A DNA stretch of 64,000 bases from contig CANTUR010000166.1 of the NCBI GenBank assembly GCA_947683625.1, forward strand, positions 930,001 to 994,000, written 5' to 3'. Below, one piece after another: positions 1 through 10,567 of the stretch (position 1 is its first letter; every line of letters begins with the position of its first letter). The position numbers and the translations under genes are program-made. The stretch is from Mallotus nudiflorus (taxonomy: Eukaryota; Streptophyta; Magnoliopsida; Malpighiales; Euphorbiaceae). Below the pieces are notes generated by a model that did not search any database, had not been told where the DNA came from, and saw only the letters and a program-made list of their open reading frames with translations.

Positions 1-933
1 GAGCTCCTGTGAGTGTGATTTGAAGCTTTGTTTCACTTAAAATGGTCTAGATTTCTTTAGGTTTCAATTTTTCAATTTCGGCCTATTAGGGTTCTTGATT
101 TTTTTGAGCTTAAATTTGATTGATTCATGAAAAACTCCTTCACAAATTTTGATCCTAGTATCTTATTCTTCATGCTAGAATTTTTGTAGAATTTTTGGAA
201 TTTATTTTGATTTTTGGGTATTTTTGATTATTTTATTAACATTTTCTAATTTTCAAAAATTAATTAATTAAATTATTAAATTGTGTTTTATTGTAATTAT
301 AGGTGTTAAAATGAATTATAGAAATTTATTTTTAATTTTTGTGAATTTTTATATATTTATTTGGAATTTATTAAGTTTATGTAATTTTGAAAAATAGGGT
401 TAATTATGTGTTTAATTGAAATTAATTGGTTAATTAAGTATATTTATTGATATTATTGAAATATATGTTGAGAAAATTAATTTTTTTACAATTATATTAT
501 TTTTGGTGAATTTTTGGATTTATTTTAGTATATTTATATATATAGGGGTATTTTGGTAATTTTACATTAAATTGGCTAAAAATGTAATTAAATCGGTTTT
601 AATAGTTATTTAGGGTATAAAAATGATTTCTATAAATTATTTAGTATTTTTAACTAATTAAAACTATTTTTCGTAAATTATTTTCAATTATATATATAAT
701 ATACGATTTTTCTAAATAAATGAGTTTTTATCAGTTTTTAATGTGTTTTAGGGTTGATTATGTAATTTGGATTTATAAAATATATTTTTAGTATATAAGG
801 GTATTTTTGGTATTTTGTGAATATTCTGTGAATTGTGGACCTCGGTCGGTGATTTATAGTTTGGAGTCCGATCGAGGGATTTTGATTGTGAATTCTGTGT
901 TTATTTTTGAAGTGTATTTCTTTGCAAGGCCGG

Positions 934-952
934 CTCTACTTTTTGAGTAGAG
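934..952 (+). other. Conserved LTR stem-loop (family B copy 1)
   Basis: CTCTACT, a 5-base loop, then AGTAGAG: a perfect 7-bp stem. The same structure sits at the equivalent place in LTR families A and C. Confidence 0.7.
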
Positions 953-1681
953 AGATGTCCATTTTACAGGGGAGGTTTTGTCGAATTTTCAGTAGAATTC
1001 TCGTAAAACGTGATGTCCGATCGAGCTCTAATCCTAATTATGTGTTTAGTATTCTAGATCAAGTCTTTAGAACTTCTGTTAGATTTATTCTGATTTCTGT
1101 TGTCATTTATTTGTTTAGTTGCGTCGAGACCGAGGCCTAGTAGACCAGACCCATCGGACCCATCTCAAGGAGCGCAATAAATAATGAGTTGCTATTTTAT
1201 ATATATATGCTCTAGGGTGCATGATTTTAGAAATATATGTTTTATTTTAATTAAATATGCATAATGGTTTAATTAATACTTAAGTTTATTTTTAGTTTAC
1301 TTTTGGTATATTTTAAACTATATGCATATTTTATTAATGAATTATGTTTAAAATGTTTTTGAATATATTTCTAGTTTACTTTGTAATTTAATCGGATTTA
1401 TTTGCCGTATATATACTCGAAATATACTTGGTTTACTTTTAGTATATTTCTAGTATATATATGGTTTTTGTTGAGATTTTATTCAATTACATGCCTCATT
1501 TATTTTTATGAATGTACGTTTTATATTTTAATGAAGGATATCAATAGAACGTGCTACCTAGTGGGCAACACTAGGACCGAGTACATACCAGTACGCTAAT
1601 AGCATTTAGGCTATATTACTAACCATTTGTGGATATTGATTGGATTTGATTATTTGTTGTGTAAGATATGATTTGGGAGTG

Positions 1682-1790
1682 TGATTGCTGGAGCTCGGTT
1701 GACCAATTGTCTCGGGGCCAATCACACTGACAGTTAGACTGCTGGAGCTCGGTTGACTTAGTGTCTCGGGGCCAGTCTACTGTCCAAATG
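1682..1790 (+). repeat. Two-copy GCTGGAGCTCGGTTGAC module in LTR B
   Basis: Two imperfect copies of a ~50-base unit begin near 1687 and 1740. Each reads GCTGGAGCTCGGTTGAC, a short linker, GTGTCTCGGGGCCA. Related pairs occur in the LTRs of element A (about 4826 and 12818), four copies occur in the inverted family B LTR (14526-14803), and a three-copy version lies in LTR C (48430-48630). Confidence 0.7.
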
Positions 1791-2527
1791 GAACAAGTGA
1801 ATATTTTTGGAATAAGTGAGCCTGTATGGCTAGAGTGTTGTTTAACACTGTTTTGAGATTGCGATTTTCTAGGGTTCTATTTGATCCTTTATAAACAGTG
1901 ATTTTAAATAAAAATATATAAAAATGATTTTATTGCATATGTGTGTGTTTGCTTGTATATATATTTATTATATATACTTTTGACTGTGTGCATTGACATT
2001 TAGTATGCATGTGTATATATTATAGTAATTCACTCAGTGAGGTTTGACTCCCCTTTGTTGACTATTTTTCAGGAGTCGTCGTCATCAGACCTCAGTAGCA
2101 GACCCGTACGCCGGGTTTCTTTTGCCCCGACTCTATTATATAAACTGCTCATCTGAGTTTTATTTTTATGATCTAGACACTGCAGTAGTTGTAAAAATTA
2201 AAAAAGGATGTTGTATTATATTTGTATGAGTTATGTACTTTAAATACTTGAACTGGATTTGTATTAAAAGTTTATTTATATATACGAGATGAGTTTTTGA
2301 TTTAAATCCCGTGGTGGATTATTATTTAATTATTTATGATTTTATTTAAATCCCGTGGTGGATTATTATTTAATTATTTATGATTTTATTTCCATTGCAC
2401 AATATTTTAATTATGTTATTATTATTATTGCATGTTTTATTTTATTTTAAGGCTTGTTACGAGTTCCGGATTCGAAAGAATTCTCATTCCCTAGCGCCAG
2501 TCATGGCCCCTATTTTGAGTCGTGACA

Positions 2528-2594
2528 TCAAGTTACTTTTAAAAAAATTTAGCTTTTTTTTAAGAAGAAGAAGATGATGAAGAAGGAGGAAGAG
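2528..2594 (+). other. Purine-rich spacer between LTR B and element A
   Basis: A 67-base stretch ending in a GAA/GGA-rich run directly before the TGTTATAACCC start of element A. The last five bases, AAGAG, are the likely left target duplication of A, against AGGAG after its right end. Confidence 0.5.
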
Positions 2595-5570
2595 TGTTAT
2601 AACCCGATATTTTATAAATTATTAAATTAATTTCTGAAATATGCAATGTTAATAAATATTTTATTAAATTTTTATATTATGATTATTTTGTGTAATTTAA
2701 TTAAATTTAAGTGTTAGTATTTATTTTATAATATTATCGTATTCATATTAAATCAAGATTTAAAAATTTAAATTATTGTTATATATTATTTAATAATATT
2801 ATTATTGTTATTATTTGTGAATAGAGTTAATTTATCGTATTTAATATATTTTAATATTTTGTTGTGAATTTAATTAGAAAAGTGAATATTTAATTTAAAA
2901 ATATTTTTTTATATTTTTTTGTCTTTTTCTCTTTATTATAAAAAAAAAAACTTATATAAAGAATTTTTTTCCCCTTTCCCTCCTCTTTCCTTCCCCTCTC
3001 CTTTCCTTCTCCCTTTCCTTTCTTCTTTCTTCTTTCTGCAGACCGCAGTGTGCACTGTTAGCTCCTCCCACTCACTGTCGTCAATCCACAACTCACTACC
3101 ACCACCTATTCTTCCTCCTCCTGTCGTTATTTTTCCCTTGCCCTTTTGTTCTTCTCGGCACCATCACTTTCCGAGTCACGCCAGCGACGATTTTGGCAAC
3201 GACAGTGGTTGTGGCTGGTGTTGATCGAAAGCTTGTTCCTTGGGCATTGTTTCCCCAAGATAATTCATCCAATTAACTTCGAATTAAGCTTCAATTTTGT
3301 CAAATTCATTCAAGGGTTCATAATTTAATTTGTTGATTTTGTGTTCAATTGGTTTGAATTATGTGAAATTGACTTTACATTAGTTAAGGTGAAATTGTAA
3401 GCTTTCCAAATATGTATTTAAATTCAATTTTGGAGATAGTTTAATTTTGAGCACTATTCCAACTCAGGTACTGTTCACGGGATTGTCCCGACTCGAAAAA
3501 TGCTTTTTATTTTTAATAAATTCAACTAGTTATTTTATGCATGTTTCATTAAAGTTTATTGAAATTGTGTTCCGATTATTTATTATGAATTTTTGAAAGT
3601 TTATGTGAAATTTTGATTTTTTTGAAAAATTATTATTAACTAATAAATTTTGTATTTTAATTGAAATTATTGTTAATTATTATGTTTTGGATAACTTTTG
3701 AGTAATAAATAGTATTAAAATAAATTTTATGAATTATTTACTATTTTTAGCAAATTAATAATAATTTCTGGAAATATATTCAAATAATAATTTTATTTCT
3801 TATTTTTATGATTAAATGAATTTTTAGCTATTTTTCTTATATATTTGGGTAATTTAAATAATTATTGGTAATTTATGCTATTTAATTTCAAATATTTGAA
3901 AAATGGATTTTTATTAATATTTTTTAATCATATTGGCATTTTATTATTAATTATTTTGAAAATAAATATCTTTAATGGTTTTATTATTTAAATAAATAAT
4001 TATGGTATTTTATTGATTTTTATGAATTTTAATAATTTTTAATATTTATTACTATATGATTGATTTTTTGTATATATTGGTTCTCGGTTGAGCAATTTTT
4101 GTAGTTGGGGGACCAACCTAAGAAGTTGAGTATTTGTAAATATTTGAAGTGTGTTTGCATGCAGGATTGACTCTATTTTTAGTAGAGAAATATCCATTTT
4201 ACAAAGGAAACTATTTCGAACTTTTGGTAGAATTCTCATAAAATATTACCTCGAGTCGGTCCTGAGTTTTAAAATTTGTTGTAAAGTCGTGTCCTAGATT
4301 GAATTGTTCTTTAGAAATTCTAGAAGTATAAAATTAGGATTTTGATTCTAATATTATTATTATTTATTTTTCTATAGTTGCACCAAGATCGAGACCTACA
4401 AGACCAAGGCAATCTAGTCTTTTTAGAGAAGTGCACAACTGTGAGTTATTATCATATATATACATTGCATGTAGATTAATATTATGAACATTCATATATG
4501 TTAATAAATATGAATTTAATTATGCTCATTTTATTAAATTATATTTATTATTGTTAATATTCATATATATGATTTTCCATAGAAATATTGAGAATATTTA
4601 TTTTTGATAATATGTGATGTCATATTTTTTTTATATTGAATTTTTATTATTTGAATACAAAAGTAATATTTTGAAGGATAGTAGTAGAACATGCTACCTA
4701 GTGGGCTACACTAGGACTATGTGTGCATCAGTACATTAAAATATTAGGGTTGATCCTATGAAATTATTGATGTGAGATTTGATTAATTGATTATTAAGGT
4801 TTGTGGTGAGTGAGTGGTGTGGTTGCAGAAGCTTGGTTGACCTAGTGTTTCGAGGCTAATCACTCCAACAGTGAGACTACAGGAGCTCGATTGACTTAGT
4901 GTCTTAGGGCTAGTCTACTGTCCAAAAATTGAGAAGAGAAATATTTTGGAATTAAGTGAGCCTGTTGGCTTGTGAGGTTTAGTGATCGAGGTTGTAAAAT
5001 ATTTTAGGGTTCTGCTTCGATCCTTCACCTAATTTTTTTTTTTGCATTTATTATTATATAAAAGTGGATTTTAGCTTTTGTATGAAATGCATGTATATAT
5101 ATATAAATATATATATGTTATTATATTGATGCTTGATTGTATATGACTTTAAGTTGCATGTATATAAATTATAATAATTCACTCAATGAGGTCTGACTCC
5201 CCTCAATATTTTTTTCAGGATTTCGGACCTCCCTAGTAGAACTCTTCGCCGGACTCTTTCCTCTCTGGCTAATTTATGTAAATACTGAACCGTCATTTTT
5301 CTTGTATTTTAATAATTGTTGCAGTAGTAGTGTTGTTGTTGTAGTATTGTGTTGTACTAATTAGAAACCCTATATTCGAATATTATATGAAGATATTTTT
5401 ATTATGTTATGATATAAGAATTTATTTTATATAAATTAAGGTTTTAATTCTTATGTATTTTCGTATTATATTTGCATGTGTTTTTATTTTAAGGCTTGCT
5501 ACGGGTTCCAGATTCGAAAGAATTCCCGTTCCTTAGCGCTGGTCATGACTTCCCGATTTAGGTCATAACA
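2595..5570 (+). repeat. 5' LTR of element A
   Basis: A 2976-base direct repeat of 10568-13547. It starts TGTTATAACCCGAT and ends GGTCATAACA. A TATA box near 2953 is followed by a long pyrimidine-rich tract (2967-3045). The stem-loop and CACTCAGTGAGG-type blocks common to families A, B and C occur near 4171 and 5180. Confidence 0.92.
2953..2961 (+). promoter_or_regulatory. Putative TATA box in 5' LTR of element A
   Basis: TATATAAAG, conserved at 10905-10913 in the 3' LTR, lies directly upstream of a pyrimidine-rich tract. This is a plausible LTR core promoter. No start site can be proven from sequence. Confidence 0.55.
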
Positions 5571-5755
5571 AAGTTCGTATTAGAGCCTAGATTTATAGTG
5601 TTGAGGACCTAGGTTATTAGAGTTGTATTTTCCTTGAAACTACTAAGCGCTGTCATGACTTCCTAGTTTGGGTCATAACAAAGTTTGTATTAGAGCCTAG
5701 ATTTATAGTGTTGAGGACCTAGGTTATTAGAGTTGTATTTTCCTTGAAACTACTA
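5536..5755 (+). repeat. 110-bp tandem duplication of LTR end, PBS and leader
   Basis: Two adjacent ~110-base units carry the last ~35 bases of the LTR, the primer site and about 65 bases of leader. The GGTCATAACA ends lie at 5561-5570 and 5671-5680. The second copy reads TAGTTTGGGTC where the first has CGATTTAGGTC. Family B LTR ends resemble the second version more closely. Confidence 0.85.
5573..5588 (+). promoter_or_regulatory. Primer binding site of element A (degenerate initiator-Met type)
   Basis: Two bases inside the 5' LTR end lies GTTCGTATTAGAGCC. This differs at two positions from the TTGGTATCAGAGC-type site complementary to initiator tRNA-Met, the usual chromovirus primer. A second copy lies 110 bases downstream within a tandem duplication. 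Confidence 0.75.
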
Positions 5756-5879
5756 CAGTAAATTAGGTTCAAATATGTCTTCGATAAGTTTTCCTTGTTA
5801 TAGTTTTTCATGTAATTGTTAGGATGTCTGTTTATCGTTTATTTGTTGTATGTTTTTTCTAAATTTTGTTGGTTTTTAT

Positions 5880-6880
5880 CTTTTCAAAATGAGGAGATAA
5901 GTGCATGTCGCTCCATCGAATGAGGCATAGAGCAGGAGTATGAGGAAGTTGTTATACCTCTAGCCATACCGTAGATGTAGCCTTGTTATCAACAAGGCAT
6001 GTATGATCCTGAGGCAGCTTTATTTTATGCTAGAGTCGGCAGGATATCATTTGGCAGGACTACAGATTCTCTAGATTTTCTATGTGCCATTGAGACGAGG
6101 ACTCAGACTGCTCACACTAAGTACTAGAGGATTATGATCATCGAGCTATCTGTTGAGGGGCCAGCCTTGGATTGGTTTGTTCAAGTCATCCAGCTGCACA
6201 TGATGACATTCACCTAGGCTCAATTTTAAGAGAGATTTATGAGGCATTTTTGCCCAAAGCCTATATGGATAAGCTACAAACTCCAGTTGACAGGTCTTAC
6301 TAGAGGTGACTGGTCAGTAGAGGAGTACACTAGAAAGTTCCTTAGACTGGGTCGATATGCAGAGGACCTGATGAGAGATCAGTACTTCATAGTCACTACA
6401 TACATACCAGATTAGGTTCTGCATTCACTGGGATGCCTACTGCAGGCCTGACTCTTGAGTTTATGATAGAGTTGGCCAAGGAGATAAAGCTCAGATTGGT
6501 CAAGCAGGGAGTAATGCCTGATTATTTTCAGCTGGGAGGTATCCAGGCAGAAGGATCTTAGAGCACCCAGTACACTACTTTTCAAATTGGCTTTAGTAGT
6601 CAGTAGAGAGGATCTTATCAGTAGGGCCAGAGACCTCAGCAGAGAGAGAGTCCCCAAAAGTAGCAGACATGGCTGTGGTGGACCACGTAGACCTATTAGA
6701 TTCGGTTCTGGTGCTACCAGTAGTAGCAACAGGTAAAGTTCTGGTCATGGTAGCATAGGATCAGTAACTAGTGCTTGTTAAATGTGTGGGAGAGTCCATT
6801 AGGGATTATGCTATAAAGCATGTTTCAAATTTAGACAAATGGAGTACTTTGCTAGAGCGTGTCCATATTCTGGCTATCAA
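5880..6880 (+). pseudogene. gag remnant of element A
   Basis: No long open frame survives, but gag signatures do. Near 6317-6400 is a conserved capsid stretch (SVEEYTRKFLRLGRYAEDL). Near 6775-6866 is a damaged zinc-knuckle region with C-x-x-C-G-R-x-H spacing and ending in FARACP, interrupted by nonsense codons. Gag would form the virus-like particle and bind the element RNA. Several stops stand where family members have Gln or Trp. Confidence 0.75.
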
Positions 6881-7084
6881 CAGTAATTTTCATAACAGTC
6901 AATTGCTAGTTTAGCTCTAGCTCTTTATCAATTGCCTCCAGCTCAGTATTCGAGTACGTCACAGCTTGTAGCCCAGCAAGGGCATGGCAGAGGTAGTAGA
7001 GGTAGTGTAAGGGGTTTTGGTCAGGCTTTTACCAGCCAGTAGGGAGGCCGAGGTTAGGCCAGAGTTTTTACCCTTATCCAGCTG

Positions 7085-7744
7085 GATGCCCAGGCCTCCA
7101 ATGCCATTGTTGCAGGTATACTTTCAGTTTGTTACTTGGATGCTAGAGTTTTAATTGATCCGGGTGCCACACATTCTTTCGTGTCCCCTATTTTTGCTTC
7201 GAAGTCATGTTGGCAAGCTTTGAGGATGGCATTTACTTTATCCATCGCCGCTTATGTAAGTGATTCATTAGACACCGATTTTGTTCTTTCTGAATGTTCG
7301 GTGTTAATGGGAGGCAAAGAATTGTTAGTGGAATTGGTATTATTGGATGTGATGGAGTTTGATATGATCCTTAGTATAGAATGATTATCTCAACACTATG
7401 CCATTATTGATTGTCATAATAAAAAGGTAATTTTTGAAATTTCAGATGAAGAAGAGTTTAAGTTTATGGGTGATAAGAGTTCTGTACCTCAAAATCTTAT
7501 TTCCACTATCATGGCTAGGTTGATGTTAAGGAAAGGTTGTCAGGAATACTTAGCACTAGTTAGGGATACTTTAGTAGAGAAGCTATCTCTTACAGATGTT
7601 TTAGTAGCTTGTGAGTTTTATGATGTCTTTCCTAATGAGTTGTCAGGTTTACCACCTTATAGAGAGATTGAATTCTGTATAGATGTGGTCCCAGGCACAG
7701 CTCCTATTTTGATGCCACCCTACAAAATGCTTCCTACAGAGTGA
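7085..7744 (+). pseudogene. Protease and linker of element A
   Basis: The retropepsin motif is visible as ARVLIDPGATHSFVSP; the catalytic triplet at 7157-7165 reads D-P-G where D-S-G is usual. A stop ends the first open stretch at 7384. The same frame resumes and runs to 7743 through the linker leading into RT (ELSGLPPYREIEF). A one-base deletion near 7741 then shifts the frame, producing a stop just before NELKEQLQDLLDKGFI. The enzyme would have processed the polyprotein. Confidence 0.85.
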
Positions 7745-8950
7745 ACGAATTAAAGGAGCAATTACAAGATTTGCTAGACAAGGGTTTCATTAGACCTAGT
7801 GTTTCTCCTTGGAGTGTATCAGTCCTATTTGTAAAGAAGAAGAATGGTACACTGAGACTGTGCATTGATTACAGAGAGCTAAATAAAGTGACAGTAAAGA
7901 ACAAGTATCCTTTTCTGAGGATAAATGATCTGTTTGATTAGCTTGAAGGTGTATAGTTCTTATCCAAGATTGACTTGAGGTCAGGTTATCATCAACTACA
8001 GATCAATAAAGCTGATGTTCATAGAATGGCATTCAGCACTCGATATGGTCATTATGAGTTTCTAGTGATGTCCTTTAGGTTAACTAATGCACCAGCTACT
8101 TTCATAGATATGATGAACAAGGTGTTCAGACCATTTATGGATCAATTTATAGTGGTCTTCATTGATGATATATTGGTGTATTCAAAGAGTATGGAGGAGC
8201 ATGTATATCACGTGAGGACAGTATTACAGACACTAAAAGAACATCAGCTTTATGCTAAATTCTAGAAGTGTGATTTCTAGATGGAGAGTTTTGCATTCCT
8301 TGGACATGTGGTGTCTAAAGATGGTATTCAGGTTGATTCATAGAAAATTAAAGTAGTGTTTGAATGGCCCAGACCGACATCAGTCATTGAGATTCAATAT
8401 TTTCTAGGTTTGGCTGGGTACTATAGGAGATTTGTGTAGGATTTTTTTAGAATTATAGCACCTATGACTCGCCTAACTCAAAAGAATGTGAAGTTCGTGT
8501 GATTAGATGCTTATAAGAATAGTTTCCAGTTACTGAAAGAGAAGTTGACCACAGCTTTAGTTCTGACTTTGCCTAATAGAGAAGATAAGTTCACTGTTCA
8601 TTGTGATGCCTTTAGAGTCAACCTAGGTTGTGTATTGATGCAAAATGGTAGGATGATAGGTTATGCTTCTAGGCAGTTGAAGAAGCATGAATAAAATTAT
8701 CCTACTCACGACCTAGAGATGGCAGCAGTGATATTTGCTCTTAAGATTTGGAGACATTATTTATACGGAGTGACTTATGAGATTTTTATAAATCACAAGA
8801 GTTTAAAGTACATTTTCCAATAGAGAGATCTGAACTTGAGGTAAAGAAGATGGTTGGAATTATTGAAGGATTATGATTGTGATGTTCTATACTATCCAGG
8901 CAAGGCTAATGTGGTAGTAGATGCTTTAAGTAGGAAGTCCTCATGTAGTC
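7741..8950 (+). pseudogene. Reverse transcriptase and RNase H of element A
   Basis: RT blocks appear in order: FIRPSVSPWSVSVLFVKKKN, LRLCIDYRELNKVT, KIDLRSGYHQLQI, then the catalytic FIDD box at 8158-8169 followed by ILVYS. After the FLGHVV motif come the connection and RNase H regions (HCDAFRVNLGCVLMQ near 8599, NYPTHDLEMAAVIFAL near 8695), ending at DALSRK (about 8915-8935). The frame is continuous from 7741 but broken by about ten stops. These stand mostly where the family has Gln or Trp, for example in LFD-stop-L at 7939. Confidence 0.9.
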
Positions 8951-9239
8951 TTGCTCACATTAGTGTGGAGAGAAGAACTCTGATCCATGAGTTGCACGAG
9001 TTAGTGGATCAAGGTTTAATGATGAAGATTAGCAAATCAAGAGGATTGCTAGCTTAGTTCATAGTTAGATCAGTGTTAAGAGATAGGATTAAGGCAGCTA
9101 AGAGTCGAGATCCTATTCTAGCAGAGCTTGAGGAGAATATTCATGAAGGGAAGTTCACTGATTTTACACTAGATGATAAAGGTGTTTTATGGATCAGTGG
9201 TATATTATGCGTTCATGATATGGATAATTTGAGAGAATA

Positions 9240-10130
9240 GATCCTTGAAGAAGCACATTCTACAGCTTATAATGTATATCCAAATGTTACTAAGATGTAC
9301 CACAATATCAAAAATTTGTACTAGTGGGATGGATTGAAGAAGAATGTAGTTGATTATGTTTCTAAGTGCTTGACTTGTCAACAAGTGAAAGCTAAACATC
9401 AGAAGCCTTCTGGGAAGCTTTAGTCTCTTCTTATTCTTAAGTGGAAATGGGAGAGAATTATTATGGATTTTGTGATTGGGTTACCTCATTCAAATGATGG
9501 ATATGATTCCATCTGGGTGATTGTGGACAGGTTAACAAAATCAACTCACTTCTTACCAGCTAAAGCTGCTTATTCTATAACTAAGTTGGCTAAGCTGTAT
9601 GTTAACCATATTGTGTGCCTTCATGGAGTGCCTATTTCTATTATATTTGGTAGAGGTTCAATGTTTACCTCTCGATTTTGGCAGAAGTTGTAAGAAGCAA
9701 TGGGCACCAGGCTTAATTTCAGTACTGCTTTTCACCTTCAGACAGATGGTCAATCTAAGAGGACGATCCAGAAACTTGAGGATATGTTGAGAATGTGTGT
9801 AATGGATTTTGGAGGTAGTTATGATAATCATTTTTCACTGGTAGAGTTTGCTTATAATAACAACTACCATAGCAATATTGAAATGGCACCATATGAAGCT
9901 TTGTATGGAAGGAAGTGTAGATCTCCTTTGTGTTGGGATGAGATTAGAGAGAGAGAATTGATTGGACTTGAGATTATTCGGGATGCAATTGAAAAGGTTG
10001 CTTTAATCAAAAGAAGATAAGAAACTGCAACTAGTAGATAGAAGAGCTATGCAAATCCGAACCGTAAAGATGTGGAGTTTCAGGTTAGAGATTATATATT
10101 TTTGAAAGTGTCACCGATGAAGGGTATAAT
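9240..10130 (+). pseudogene. Integrase of element A, second catalytic Asp lost
   Basis: A His-His-Cys-Cys finger is recognisable (HSTAYNVYPNVTKMYHNI, then CLTCQQVK at about 9370). It is followed by a core beginning MDFVIGLPHSNDGYDSIW and containing the family block QTDGQSKRTIQKLEDML, where the catalytic Glu is kept. At 9649-9651 the codon is GGT (Gly) where S-D-R-x-x-x-F normally supplies the second catalytic Asp. This is a disabling change independent of the nonsense codons. The core ends in the MAPYEALYGRKCRSPLCW block near 9900. Confidence 0.88.
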
Positions 10131-10490
10131 GAGTTTGGGAAGAAAGGGAAGTTAGCACCGAGATATATTAGACAGTTTGAGATTTTGGAGAGAGTGGGCA
10201 TGATTGCATATCGGTTGACTTTGCCTCTGAATTTGTCTCAAGTGCATCTAGTGTTCCATGTCTCGATGTTGAGGAAGTACATTTCGGACCCTTTGCACGT
10301 GTTGCAACCCCAGAGTGTGGAAGTGAATGAAGACCTGATGTACGAGGAAGAGCCAGTTGTGATTATGAATTATTAAGTTCATTAGTTGCATTCGAAGCAG
10401 ATCTCAACGGTCAAGGTGTTGTGAAGGAACAACAACGTTGAGGAACACACATGGGAGACCGAGGCTAAGATGCGGGTGGCTTACCCTTAC
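10130..10490 (+). pseudogene. Integrase C-terminus and chromodomain-like tail of element A
   Basis: A one-base shift near 10130 moves the frame. The tail then reads GKLAPRYI, VHLVFHVSMLRKY, YEEEPVVIMN and, after stops, VKVL-stop-RNNNVEEHTWETE ending MRVAYPYLF. This matches the integrase C-terminal module plus the truncated CR-type chromodomain of Tekay and Reina chromoviruses, thought to steer integration to particular chromatin. The stop inside it is TGA where a Trp (TGG) is expected. Confidence 0.8.
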
Positions 10491-10554
10491 CTTTTTCCTT
10501 AATAAAATCTTGTTGTCCGTTCTTTTTATTTGAAATTCGATGATGAATTTTTGT

Positions 10555-10567
10555 AAAGGGAGAAGAT
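10555..10567 (+). promoter_or_regulatory. Polypurine tract of element A
   Basis: AAAGGGAGAAGAT lies immediately before the 3' LTR start. This is the expected plus-strand priming site. Confidence 0.8.

Larger units (their letters stand above)
1..2527 (+). mobile_element. Long Tekay-type LTR, family B, right portion (left end outside window)
   Basis: The stretch matches the reverse complement of 13856-16957 almost throughout, starting with the GAGCTC block at base 1 (there 16952-16957). It ends GAGTCGTGACA at 2527, mirroring the TGTCACGACCC start of the other copy. It contains blocks shared with the element A and C LTRs: a CTCTACT stem-loop (934-952), a GCTACCTAGTGGG block near 1553, a duplicated module near 1682-1790, a CACTCAGTGAGG block near 2033 and a GATTCGAAAGAATTC block near the end. 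What follows 2527 does not resemble the initiator-Met primer site expected next to an internal region, so a solo or truncated LTR is favoured. No coding capacity was recognised. Confidence 0.8.

Noticed and set aside
2919..3328. Open frames in the LTR of element A (and counterparts at 10996-11254)
   Set aside because: They lie in the pyrimidine-rich tract behind the TATA box of the LTR; the two LTR copies do not conserve the reading frame.
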